Part shown: positions 11,851 through 22,217 of the stretch, in pieces
Layout of the letters: every line of letters starts with the position of its first letter
How positions within the stretch are numbered: position 1 is the stretch's first letter
Assembly (NCBI GenBank): GCA_016808115.1
Contig: JAEQBH010009509.1
Coordinates: 1-64,000, forward strand
Direction of reading: 5' to 3'
DNA length: 64,000 nucleotides
DNA from: Tetrastigma voinierianum
Lineage: Eukaryota; Streptophyta; Magnoliopsida; Vitales; Vitaceae
The notes under the pieces: generated by a model
The model's input: the letters and a program-made list of their open reading frames with translations, nothing else
What the model was told of the DNA's origin: nothing
Database searches by the model: none
Program-made: the position numbers and the translations under genes

Positions 11851-12464
11851 GGCTTGCACAAAATAATAACAAAACATAAATACAAAATTCACTTCCTTAG
11901 CTAACTCTCCCGACCCAGACATCTCGGTGTAGAAATGGGATTTCGGATTGGAAAGATAGAAGAGTAGTGTACCTCCTTGATGAGATGTGATCATTTCTGG
12001 ATAGGAGACTTCGCAAGCTTTCCATCGACACCTTATTCACTCCGTTTGGGCTTCAAATAAACAAGTTAGGAGAAGAAAAGAGAGGAAAAAAGTGACCAGT
12101 TGGAGCATTTTTAAAATTACACTTTCATAAAAATCTCAAAAATGTTCTTTCTGGCCATATTTGGATTCTACACTCTCTAAGCTTTCCAACGGTATCAAGA
12201 ACGCCTAAAACGGAGTTCGGATGAAAAAGTTATGAGCGAAACAAAATTTGGAGGAAAAAATGAGGCCCATAGCGAAAAAATTTCCTTTATACTCTGATAT
12301 TTTAAGCTAGAATGTGTGAAATTTCGCTAACTAGCGAAAATTGACATAAGCGAAAATTTAAGCTATGTCTAAGCGAAAAATGGTAAAATAAAAATGAAAT
12401 GAATTTCACCAACACTTGTGATGTGGATCATAAGTTCCATGACTTTTCTTTCTTCTTTAGGGCA
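11851..12464 (-). other. Junction region with array and conserved plant LTR phrase
   Basis: The left part (11880-11990) resembles the ORF-tail region at 7869-7960. Around 12175-12240 is agctttccaacggtatcaag followed by gagttcggatgaaaaagtta, a phrase type that recurs in plant gypsy elements and, diverged, at about 33990-34045 in the copia leader. At 12255-12390 a TTCGC/GCGAA array follows. The right end is the standard sequence just inside the PBS. Gag and pol are absent, so a large deletion must lie here. Confidence 0.5.
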
Positions 12465-12482
12465 CCATCCTAGCGAGCCATT
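12465..12482 (-). other. Decayed tRNA-Asp primer-binding site of element A
   Basis: The reverse complement reads ATGGCTCGCTAGGATGG directly after the LTR end. It aligns with the family PBS TGGCGCC..TTGCCGGGGATGG at its two ends only. The position next to the LTR supports the call more than the sequence does. Confidence 0.55.
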
Positions 12483-13822
12483 TGATTCGTTTAGGCGAGT
12501 AGGTGTTCGGAATCAACAAAATTTATATCCTAAATTCCTACTCTTTGACGTATGAGCTGCTGCTTGAGTATGGTTGCTCTAGGGTCGAACACGGGGGATG
12601 GGTTTTCTTCGTGAGAGAAGGATTACAGGGCATTGAAAATGGTGTTTTCATTTGGATCTTTTTAGGGTTTGTGAAACACAGTGTGGGTGAATGGTTGAAA
12701 ACTTGAAATAACTTGAAGTAAAAAGTTAAGAGAGAATTCCTTGAAGTCTCGGGCCACTGGGCTTAGGGTTATAAGTTAACCGACATGTCCTCGGGTATTT
12801 TTCCCCGCATTGGGGAGCATGACATATAGTCATTTCTCGAAACAGATCTTCATTTAGCTTTAAAACCTAAGCCCTAAAAGTTTTCCTCTTGAAAGATGGC
12901 ATTTAATGAGCACAATTTCTCCTGACGATTTGAGAACCTGACTCCCCAAACCACCCATGATTACTTCTTAGCAGGACAACTAGCGGGCATCAATGGATCT
13001 ATTGATAAGCATCCATTTGAACCTAAAAATCTTACCAAATACACGTTAGGAGGCATACTGGAAGATTTAACCTAAGGTGAGAGCGGGAACCTGAAATACC
13101 CTTAAATACAAACATGAAAGCATGAGAACATGCGACGCCTCAAAACCAGCACCCGGTGGCCTTCCTTAAAGGATGGGGTTTAGCCGAGCATCCCTTGATT
13201 TGTCATCATCGGGGTGTTTGGCTAGAAGAAAATACAAGAAAAGTGAAGGAGAAAGGAAAATATAGCTAGCGGGAGAGGAAACTTTGTGCCTAATTTTTAT
13301 TGATTGATTGATGGTGAAAGTTGATTGATTTACAAACAAACCCGAGCTTATAGGTGCTCGATTATAAGAGAAGTACAAATATGTGCAAATAGACCAAAAT
13401 TATATCAAGGAAAACTTGTATAAAACCATAAAGGTGGAGTGGCAGTCAGCGGTGCGGGTGGCGGTGTTTGAAATTTACGCTGCGAAAATTCGCAACCTAC
13501 GAAATTTGCGGGTTCACGAATTTTACGCAACCTCTTGAGATTTCAACGAACTCTCTACTTCTCTTGACATTTTTGCTCCAAATTTCCTGCAGTTCGATCA
13601 TGCATCTTTAATTCGAGCTCGGAGTTCATCGTGTTTGAATCAAATTGAGGAATAATTAGATATTTGCCACATAGAAACTACAATAATAGAGCTACAAAAC
13701 ATGATCAGTAGTAGAGCCGGGACCTTAATGTATCAATTAGGTTATTTAAGTCGATTAGTACGCAAAAAGTGCTTAGAACGATGTATAAACGGGGCTGAAA
13801 TAGCCTTGTTGGTTCTTAATCA
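12483..13822 (-). repeat. 5' LTR of element A
   Basis: The plus strand begins TGATTCGTTTAGGC and ends GGTTCTTAATCA, followed by the ATGAC duplication. Length is 1340 bp. It pairs with 5422-6728. U3 has lost most of the TTCGC array (a remnant lies near 13470-13530). Confidence 0.85.
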
Positions 13823-14368
13823 ATGACATCAAGTCCAAATATGTCCATAACCTAAGATCCAGGTGAGTAGAATCCCGGTCTTTAACTCATAATCTGACAT
13901 ATACAATCAATCTCACCCTAACAATTCCTAGGGGAGAACTCACATACGTGACTTTCAAGGATTATTGAGATACGTGATAAATGAATGAGATGCACAGGAA
14001 TCAAAACTGATACTCTTGCCCACGCTAGGCACGAGGTAGAAACATACCTGTAAAACTTACGGATCTGTGGGCTCCAAATACATGGTGTAACGATTAAACC
14101 GCCCCTGGGTCCCCGAGAGTCCGGCTTGTGGTCCACACGCCCTCGACCTCGACCAATACTATAGCCTCTACGGCCTATCTATACCAAATATTGAATTTGA
14201 TGTATGGCACCACAGGATGATATCTGTTCCTTTATACATGTTAAATTGAAGGAACATATTAATAATAAGTGTGTCCAATGATGGCTGGGGCCGAGGTTCC
14301 CGATGACCACGGGATCCTTGCCTTTGTGGGCGATCACATCTCATATGTCGGGCTTATGGCGTGATAAC
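13823..14368 (-). pseudogene. Chromovirus T, piece b: protease and CCHC knuckle
   Basis: On the minus strand the right end encodes the Gag zinc knuckle: YHxHKPGHMR-type residues with an early frameshift, then PQRQGSRG (about 14368-14300). Further left comes FDSCASHSFIT at 14005-13973, the retropepsin active site with the usual DSGAS Gly changed to Cys, and then GLDVILA at the element A insertion site. The piece is stranded between two insertions, A on its left and N1 on its right. It is degraded by stops and cannot make protease. This identification is what shows that pieces a, b and c are one element. Confidence 0.85.
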
Positions 14369-15857
14369 TGATTAGTACCCGAGGTCTTTATTTTGAGTCT
14401 ATTTAAGATAGGTTTGAGTGCTTTTGCATTACTAATCATATGAATTAAAATTTATTTGACATGTGTAAGTGCATTTAGTACTCACGATTTTGTTTCGAGG
14501 TTGTTTTGGTAGTTTTGCGGGTTTAGAGACCTCGACCATCATTTCAAGCAGCCGTGTTGGTCTTGATTTATGTCAGTTCGTATGAATTATCGGCGATTTC
14601 ATCAAGCCGAGATGAAGAAATGTCAAGTAAATGGAAATTTGAATTGGTCACGAGAGCAAACCGGGGGTTTACAGAGTTTTCGCTATGGCATAGCGAAAAA
14701 TTTCGCAAGGATTCGCGAAAATTTCGTAACCATAAGCGAAAATTTTATGATCGCGAGAATTTCGCTATGGCCATATTTTCGCTAGGATAAAGCGAAAATT
14801 CACTATCATAGCGAGATTCTTGTGCATAGCGAGGAATTCAGAGTTTCGGTATGCTGTGTTAAGCTATGATACTTGTCACTATGGAAATTGTTGCCCCTCT
14901 AATTTTGATCGAACGGCCAGTTTTGTGTAATTCCCACTTTATCCCCGATGTAATCCTGTATATTTTGGTATTTTTGGTATTTCACATCTCTTGTATGGCT
15001 ATATAAGCACCTTATGACATTGTAACCACGACTTTTCATTGGCATTTGTAAATCACGACTTCTCATTTTAGGTTATAGTTTTCTCTTTTCTCTCTCTTAT
15101 TTCTCTACGTTTTCTTGGCTTCCCAGACACCCCGCTGTGGATGAGAAACTCAAAGGATGTTTGGAAATTTAAGCCTCAAACCTTGAGATGGGGTTTCAGG
15201 TTGGTTAATGGTGGTTTAAGGCGTTCCTGCATTACAAATAGGCCAGTCTTTGCATTTATGTTTCAAACTTTCCAAACTAGGGTTTTAATGCAATTTAATG
15301 TATTCCTTTAGTGATACTTGGCATGCTTCATTGTTCGATTAATATTCTTAATGGTAGATACAACGACATCCATTAGATGTCATTCTGAGCCCACTTTGAA
15401 AGTAGGTTAAATGCTTAGTTTTCAATTGTAGAAACATTGAATGTTTAGTAAATGCTATGGTTCGACTAGGAATATTTTTAAGGGTTGGTTTAAGCCCCAA
15501 ACAAGATCGGGTTTGGCAGTGACTATATGTCATTTGCTTGTGCGAGAAATAACTCGAGGACACCTTTGCGACCTCATTATCAAATGGTATTGAGTAGCTA
15601 GTGTCTCACTTTCACACCTTATTTTAAAAATTGTTTCGGTTAGCTAGTGGCAACACCCATTTTTCTATCACGAAACCCTAAAATCAGATAAACCTCCACC
15701 ATTTTGAATCATGATCGAATCATTTGTGGGATGAAAACCCGTCCAGGTGTTCGACCCTAGACCGCTATCTGCGGTAGCTTGACTCACGGCAGTGAGGAGG
15801 AATATAAGATACAAATTTTGTTGATTACGGATCACTTACTACTATGGCCGCGAATCA
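14369..15857 (+). repeat. 5' LTR of N1
   Basis: It starts TGATTAGTACCCGAGG with the terminal hairpin (14369-14438) and ends CGCGAATCA just before the PBS. Contents in order are the TTCGC array (about 14680-14880), TATA (GGCTATATAAGC, near 14997), a TC-rich leader, and the conserved U5 block (gggatgaaaacccgtcc near 15730). Length is 1489 bp, about 230 bp shorter than its 3' partner, mostly because of the array. Confidence 0.9.
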
Positions 15858-15880
15858 AATGGCGGCAGATTAGGGGATAG
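15858..15880 (+). other. tRNA-Asp primer-binding site of N1
   Basis: AATGGCGGCAGATTAGGGGA follows the LTR end. It resembles TGGCGCCGTTGCCGGGGA with several changes. Cleaner family versions are seen in N2 (56156-56173) and P1 (46767-46784). Confidence 0.65.
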
Positions 15881-16179
15881 TCTTAGGACGCTACGGATAT
15901 TAGTTGATATGAACTTGAAATCCACATTACAAGTGTTGGTGATCTTTAACCCTTTAATTCGTTTGTTAGAATTTAAAGTTTTTACTCACTTGATCAACGA
16001 GTAAATTTACATTTTTACATCTGATCATTTATATTTTAAATGACATTACGTCCTTTTTGCGAGCCTTGTTTGTGTTCCTTGCTTTATCCCATTTTAAAAT
16101 TCTGAGTGTTTATGAATCTTCAGGATAGAGGGATATCGGAGTAGGCTTGCAAAAGAGTTAGTAGGCAATGAGCAAAGGT
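15881..16179 (+). other. Leader of N1
   Basis: This is noncoding sequence between PBS and gag. It includes the phrase aagtgttggtgatc near 15930, which also follows the PBS in P1, N2 and A. Nothing else is recognised. Confidence 0.5.
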
Positions 16180-17720
16180 TGTGAAATCGGATTGCACGAT
16201 GATCAAATGGATCCTCTACACGAGAACGACAAAATTGACAAGGTACTCGAGTGAATCCAGAGCTGACATATAGATCCAATGAGGACCATACACCCTCTGA
16301 AGTGAGTGCACCATCACGCATCATACCACTGTGAGGATGTAGCGGTGAGACTTTATCTAGTGCCTGCTTCCCACATTTCATGGTATGGAGAGATAGAAAA
16401 TCCATACACACACATGGGATTTTGAGGAGTGTGCGTAACTTTAAGGGTGCGACAGTATGGATTTATTTGAGTTAGAGGCATTTCCATTAACCTCGGGAAT
16501 AGAAGCGAAATATATAGCTTAGTGTTTGAGACCCGAACCATCGGAAAGTGGCGAGGAGGCTGCGAGGCATAATTCTAAACAAATTCTTGATTGCTCCACC
16601 AGACCAGATTTGAAGGCAAATCTACGTTTGCGACCCCCTTAATGAGGAAAGGTTATCGGTCTTGGGAGGGTTCATGGAACCGTCGATTGCTTGTCCACAT
16701 CATGGTTTCGACACATGGATGCTTGTGGTCTTATATGGTGGTATGTCTCGGCCGTAGGCGGTTAATGGAAAGCAGTGGCGGAGGGACTTCTGAGCAAGCG
16801 CACGGATGGAAGCCTGTGGATTTTTTGAATTATATTCTTTGAAACTTCTAAGGGATGGGATAAGCGAGCCAAGGGAGGTCTGGAAAAAATGAGACCTTCA
16901 GCCAGCGAAAGGGGAGGAATTTTACCTTATCCGAGGATATGGAGATGAAAGCGAATATCCGCCTTAGCTAGGAAGATTGGAAGAGCTTGAAGGAAAAGTA
17001 CATTAGGTGCGAGGCGGTGGCGAAAATCCTGTGACTGACACATGCATGTTACCAATCCACTATGCGGAAGAACCTTTGTCCGATTCGTCCCTCGGTGAGG
17101 ATCGAGTGGCCCGGAACATGCGATGTCATTGGAGCGTACAAGCCCACCCGATGCCCCATATGGTAATACATATAATTCCAATTGGAAAAATCACCCCAAT
17201 CTCTCATGACCTAATCCCCACAACATGTGCCTCCTGGTGCTGACAACGGTTGGTTCCTGCGTCTCAATACGACCATCACCATCCTCTTTCCTAGTTGACA
17301 AAGTATCTTAAACTTGAAAGGGAAAGGTGGTAGAAGCGATTTTGTGGAATAGCGAATCAATGTCTGATCGGCTCGAAAAGAATGAATCTTGTGGAAAGTA
17401 CCTGAGCGAGAATAGATGGGCTTAGAAAGCGGCCTTAATCGAGGAGATTGATAATCTACGATTATTGATCACCAAGATTACCAATTTCTTTGGAGGTACG
17501 GGAAGAAGGAGATTTCCCTTCCCAATGGCTCTTGATCAAGGGTTAATGAAATAAGTTCTTAAGCAACTTCGAGGATGGATGAAGTAAAGGCTATCATCAC
17601 TTTGAGGAGTGGAAAGGGAATGAGCAACCAATGCCCATGAGGCGCTCGAGAAACGAGAGAAAGAAGGAAGGCGGTGGAGGATAATAATCGGAGAAGACTC
17701 GATGAAGAAGAGCATGCCCC
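16180..17720 (+). pseudogene. Gag relic of N1
   Basis: Plus-strand pieces match the Gag relics of P1 and N2 across shifting frames: IHPLKVSAPSRIIP near 16285-16330, then HTHMGFxGVC (from HIRDFEEVC, near 16405), then CPHHGFDTWMLV at 16693-16728, the SKxPDEAWDFLNYVALKLP region near 16790-16850, the GAYKP...NPNW..HPNLS nucleocapsid linker near 17135-17210, and ITLRSGK at 17594-17614, a hallmark just before protease in Athila-type Gag. About one frameshift or stop occurs every 100 bp, so no product is expected. Gag would form the particle; because it is retained, an N element once could supply its own capsid. Confidence 0.8.
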
Positions 17721-18420
17721 CTCAGATTTCCTCGAGCACTTAGAGGTAAGAAAAAATTCCAGACAAAATTTGAAATTTAGGGAGGTGATAAAGCAGTGAT
17801 GGTAAATATCCCAGCTGCTTGACATGATTAAAGCGAGTCCAAACATATGCAAAATTCTTGAAGGACGTGCACGATTGAAGGATTAAGCGTTAAGAAAAGA
17901 AGCCTTCCCCAGCAGGAACAAGTCGGTGCCATCATTCGAGGAAGCGAGACCCAGATAAAATCTAATCCGGGATCCCTGATATCGGTCAAACATTTGAGGG
18001 ACTTGCATAGACAAAGCAACTGTTAGACTTGGGACCGGTCAAACTATTGCCACATGTGTCGGTGTATAAATGGAGTTGGGTTTAGGGAGCTTAAGCCTGA
18101 CATCACTCTCTCATTGATGATCGATCGGTAAAAATTCCTGGGAATAGTGGAGGATGTTTTGGTAAGTGGAATGAATTCTTACCTATTGGACTTTGTGGTG
18201 CTTGATCTAGAGCAGGTCGCAAGTGGGCCTAATCATGTGCCAATTATCCTGGGAAGACCATTTTGCCACTTCGATGTGATAATCAATTCTTGGGAATGGA
18301 GTCGATGCGACTCGCGTTTGCGACATGACATTTAGACTCATTTTCCTTGAGTATGAAACCTGAGTGCAGATGACATGCGAGGATCAGAAGTCTGCTCAGG
18401 TGGTCAGTCTCGTGGCGAAG
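17721..18420 (+). pseudogene. Protease relic of N1
   Basis: The plus-strand frame shows LDLG at 18022-18033 (the DTG/DLG-type active site of Athila retropepsin), ELKPDITLSL near 18090, GIVEDVLV near 18150, FVVLDLEQ near 18195 and PIILGRPF at 18240-18263, all in family order. The piece 18147-18335 (62 codons) is open across the last three. Protease would cut Gag and Pol in the maturing particle. The frame breaks just after the active site. The following sequence to 18655 still matches the end of the protease region in N2 (53330-53405), where both copies switch to the spacer. Confidence 0.8.
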
Positions 18421-18660
18421 TAGCTCACTTCTTTATGACCGAAGTGGTGTAGAAGTAAACGATTGAGGTGGATAATGGGTATACCGATCCAGCTCTGTGA
18501 GCGATTAGCTCGACATCCCCGAGTGAAAGAACCCCCGACCTGAGGAGCTAGGAGCATGGGGGCATGTCGGCACACATCACTTTGTAAGGGTGAAGAAGCT
18601 CCTTCTCCACCAGATCCTCCATGAATGGACAGTGCAATTGAAATTTGGTTTGATCTTCAT
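18421..18660 (+). other. Post-protease segment and common N-type junction
   Basis: It continues the pol reading direction with no RT motif. The last 70 bp (GGTGAAGAAGCTCCTTCTCC onward) align with N2 at 53405-53330, after which both elements enter AT-rich DNA. The junction shared by two separate insertions shows that loss of RT happened once in an ancestor, not separately in each copy. Confidence 0.65.
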
Positions 18661-18885
18661 GAGACTAAAGCTACTTATTTCCAATTTTATTTTTATTTTT
18701 GATTTTGCTTAAATTTAATTGATTTCGATTTATTATATTTTTAGTAATTTTCTTATCTTAGTTTAAGACTAAATATAAAATTTTAATTTTAAGTATTTTA
18801 TTTTATTTTAATTTTTATTTCTATTTCTACTTTTATTTATTTTATTTTAATTTACCTAAATTTAATTTTGTTGTTATTTGCGGAT
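18661..18885 (+). other. AT-rich spacer between protease and ORF of N1
   Basis: About 225 bp of almost pure A+T with many taatttt and ttattttat runs. N2 has a comparable AT-rich spacer at 53135-53340. It marks a sharp base-composition boundary before the GC-rich ORF. Confidence 0.75.
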
Positions 18886-19020
18886 GGAAGTTGAGTGCAG
18901 GAAAAATTTCGCGGTCATGCGAAATTTGGAGTCAGCGACTCTTTGGCTTCAGGGGACCTTTAAGTTACCAGCTTGTTTTACTAAAACATTACTTCCCCCC
19001 TTCATTTCATTCCATTTCCT
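18886..19020 (+). promoter_or_regulatory. Promoter-like module before the N1 ORF
   Basis: It contains TTCGCGGTCATGCGAAATTT (18907-18926), an inverted pair of the same TTCGC/GCGAA motif that fills the LTR U3, and then the pyrimidine-rich ttcatttcattccatttcc (19000-19018). The N2 counterpart (53030-53130, minus strand) has the same motif pair, then TTTATAAAGG, then the pyrimidine run. In N1 the TATA is degraded (ctttaagtta, about 18959). I infer a second transcription start for the ORF. Confidence 0.5.
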
Positions 19021-20950
19021 TCCTTCCTAAATACGGCCCATCCGCTCCACGAGCTCAGGCCACTGCGTTTGCCGGGCCTGCGAGCCACGGGCCACTGTGG
19101 CTCAGGAGCCCCAGGTCCATCTGTAATTTGCCGGTTGTGCCTTACTGTGCTTGCGACTCCACCGGCTCGATCTTCATTGTAGCGGGGCCCTACGGACACG
19201 GCTGTTAGTGCGCCTCGGCTCCCCGAGCCCCAGGCTGTGCCGTGCCTGGGCTCTTTGCCGGCCCAGTGGTCCTGCGCCACTTGCATCGCAGTCCACGGTA
19301 GCTACGAGCCATCGATACTGGCATTTGCAGAGGCCTGCTCTACCTGCGGAATGAATGGACCACTGACCATGGATTCGTACCCATGGAGGGGTCATCGCTC
19401 TGAGCCCGGGGTTAGGTTTAGTACCCACGAGAGGCGATGCGGTACCTCGGAGGCTGCGGATACTCTCGGGTAGGCGAGCCCGGACACCACATTGCCCCCT
19501 GGCTGCGACGCCGGAGGCTCGGGCTTGGGCCTTCTCGATGTCGGGACCCGGGGTGGGGCCTCGGGGCCCTTCCCGGAGCGTGGGGCCGCGGCCGGAGGGC
19601 CCAGCCTTCAGTGGGCCGGAGTCTTCGGGATCTCGGCGGCGGGTCGCCTCCTCAGGTTGATCGGGGTTCATCGCCCGGTTATCACCGGCCGAGGATCCCG
19701 GGCGCCCCATGTTCACTGTTATCAGATTCGGGGAGCGTGGATTTGCGTGCGAGAGACTTCCATGAGGAGCATCTTATGGCGTCTGGTGTTGGCCGCGGAC
19801 CAGCGTTTGAGGTCCTATGCGGTTGATTCGGTATTCCTTTGTTTCCTTTCATGGCCAGTAGGCGGTTCTTTTATCCCGAGGTTGTGCTTGAGTTTCTACC
19901 ACACTATGACATCCCAGAGGAGTGCAGAGATCCGTTGGAGCTCCAGGTTCATCTGGCCCATGAGTACTTGAGCTGCGGATATGCAATTTGCATTAGGCAC
20001 GCGATGGTTAAGCGATTCCGCGGGTTATAGGCGGTGGCCCAGGCCATTCTGAAGAGATGATCAGCTGTCTCGCTCGAGATGCTACAAACGGGACCTATAC
20101 TCTTATGGCGGCTTATGGATGCTCCTGGTGGACCACGTGCTCGGACGACTTATTCCCATTCTGTGTATGTATGAGAGGAGCTATGCTCGGGGCTCTATCT
20201 GGGATCTCGGGAGGATTACGGTTTAGTCCCCTCGAGCTTGTCATGACTTCCTTGCTGCATTTTGAGGAGAAGGTCCACCGTGAGGGCACAGCTCGAGAGC
20301 TCGAGTTTACACTTTATTGATCACAGGGATTCTTGAGCCGAGTCTAGAGCATATGGGGTTACTGAGCCACGAAGCGACGGATCGGTTGTACTTTCAGTCT
20401 ATCCATGGAGGCGATCTCTTTACATGTCGATCTCATGTTCTCTAGAAGGAGCGACAAATGATGGCGGGAGGACCCAGGGGAGGCACCTGTTCCCGAGAGG
20501 TGGAGGTGGAGGTGGAGTGGACCCCAGTTCTAGATTCATCTCCTCCATCTCCACCTCCTACTGCCCCAGCCCCTACTGACACTGCTGGCCCTTCCTATGC
20601 TGCGCAGTAGTCTCCAGATCATATCCATGTCAGTTCACGGGAGCTAGTTGCTGTTATGGATGTTGTCTAAGCGCTTGCTACTACACAGGCGTTGTTAGAC
20701 CAGCGGATGGCCAGTAGTCACTCTCGGGAATCACGCCGTACTTCTTGGATCGCAGGCCGCACCGGTCTCCACTTGATCCAGCGAGGCAGGCACACTTTGC
20801 CCTCGAGATCAATCAGCATTTACTTGACCTCCTTGGTTATCTTTGTGTTTGCGGCCGCGACTTCATATCACCGACATCTACACGTACGATAGTGAGGTGG
20901 TCGCGCTCCTTCTTTAGCTTCCAGATCCACACTACCAGTGGAGACATGTT
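19021..20950 (+). pseudogene. GC-rich ATHILA ORF-1-like gene of N1
   Basis: The region is strongly GC-rich compared with everything around it. In the plus-strand frame at 19839-20030 it reads RRFFYPEVVLEFLPHYDIPE, then DPLELQVHLAHEYLSC. This resembles the opening of the ATHILA ORF-1 / 'putative plant transposon protein' domain (a YPxLTLEFL-type start followed by FRLxxExxxL). Downstream come LLITGILEPSLEHMGLLSHE (about 20315-20375), a linker SSPPSPPPTAPAPTD (about 20540-20580) and a coiled-coil-like tail with LLDQRMASSHSRESRRTSW (about 20693-20750). Several frameshifts break it. In N-type elements it occupies the place of RT and integrase; its function is unknown. The family match is by eye and moderate. 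Confidence 0.6.
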
Positions 20951-22217
20951 TATACTTTGGTTGGGAGGAAAGATAGGATTGGGAGTATCTTCTATCATAT
21001 TTGTCTTGTTTTTTAGCTTTATCATTTGCCTACTCATTTTATATAGGATTGTATAGGATACATGTATTAGTGGAAGCCGTGGCGGTGATACTTTTTGTTG
21101 TGTTTAGCTATGTTAAACATGCCCAGCCAGCTTTGGTTATATCAAAGCTTTATGGCATTATTTACTACTTTCTACACTCTTAGAGTCATGTTTGTGCATA
21201 TATTTTTGTGTTTCTACTATTGCTTGGGTTTGAAGGTGAAATTTTGTATCTTTGCCATAATGTTAGAGCAGTTCCATGCGTGATTAAGTTTTTGGTGGTT
21301 GAAGTTCCAGTATTCAACCTTGTATATCCACCTTTAGCTAATCACACCTGATTACCTGTCAGTTTTTAATCAATAGGTTGAGAAGCTATATACAACTTTC
21401 ACTTTGCAAGCTAGGCCTTAGATCTGTGACGACCCATGTAGGTTTTGTTACAGAAAAGAAGACAGTAAGAGTCTTAGAATGAAAGAAAAGAAAAACAAAA
21501 GAAAAGAAAAGCCGTAACACTTTGCCTTGAAACCCGAACACGGTCCGAGGGGTATATGGCGAAAGCCTTTAAAGCCCTAAGTGTCTCTAAACCTTCATTG
21601 GTCAGAGTCATCGACTTTAGTGCTCCAGCTTTATACTCCGTGAACGGGTAGAGTTTAGCGAGTCAGAGGGTGCTTAATTCTCAAAGTCATCTCAAGTCCA
21701 GGTGGCCCAAGAGCTGTGGTCAATCGCCTTTGACTTGATGCCCCAAACCCTTAATTGGTTGGGAGTCATCGTGGACCCCGCCATGTGGACTTCGTGAAGT
21801 CGAAGCTTTAGCATTGCACCCTACATTACAATCGAAGCATGAAATAAAAGTGTAATCGATTCTATTTAGGCTCGGGTCATCAGCTTTAAGGCCCCGGGCA
21901 AAGTGATGCCTTGGTTAGTGGAGGGAATAAGTTTACTAAATTTATTGGTTCAAACTCGGGTTACCTTAAGAACAGAGTAGATTTGGGTGGAAGCTCAACG
22001 ACTTTCTGAAATGATACGCTCTAAAACATGTTCCTATATGGCATTGGTGCTCTCATGATGGTTTTTGTACAGGGTCTAAATTGTTCATACTAAAGGTAAG
22101 GCCTCACTTGTACACACACTTTTTGGACAGCATACACTTTTTGCAAAAGCACATCATGCATACCCTTGTTTGTTTTTAGCATTGCTAAGGGACTAGCAAC
22201 GTGTCGGTTGGGGGGTG
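20951..22217 (+). other. 3' noncoding region and polypurine tract of N1
   Basis: This matches P2 60816-62178 and, inverted, P1, N2 and A. Landmarks are ttagagcagttccatgcgtg (21263), an A/G tract at 21478-21513, a cggtccgaggggtatatggc phrase (21541), two related blocks around ttggttgggagtcatcg (about 21590-21615 and 21745-21772), tgcaccctacattacaatcg (21815), and the final polypurine tract ttggggggtg just before 22218. Small plus-strand frames of 60-66 codons at 21001-21283 are AT-rich and not conserved in N2, so I do not call genes. Confidence 0.75.

Larger units (their letters stand above)
5422..13822 (-). mobile_element. Element A: rearranged Athila-like element inserted in chromovirus T
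   Basis: The outer LTRs (5422-6728 and 12483-13822) match each other better than other copies in the window and lie in the same minus orientation, flanked by ATGAC. The interior is not collinear: 3' noncoding region and ORF tail (6729-8326), a plus-strand LTR fragment (8327-9255), a complete minus-strand LTR with its 3' noncoding region (9256-about 11850), then a short array-bearing stretch up to the PBS. Gag and pol are absent. I infer that family members inserted inside A and that later deletions removed most of the coding interior. Confidence 0.75.

Noticed and set aside
9256..13822. A simple small element made of the inner LTR (9256-10742) and the LTR at 12483-13822
   Set aside because: The right-hand LTR pairs better with 5422-6728, and the ATGAC duplication joins 5421 with 13823; no duplication flanks 9256 and 13822.
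19174..19716. 180-codon minus-strand frame as a gene
   Set aside because: It lies opposite the GC-rich ORF of N1. High GC lowers stop frequency in all frames, and the matching frame is not open in N2.
21001..21283. Small membrane-like plus-strand frames of 60 and 62 codons
   Set aside because: They sit in AT-rich 3' noncoding DNA, and the hydrophobic content follows from T-rich sequence. The homologous region of N2 does not keep a frame.
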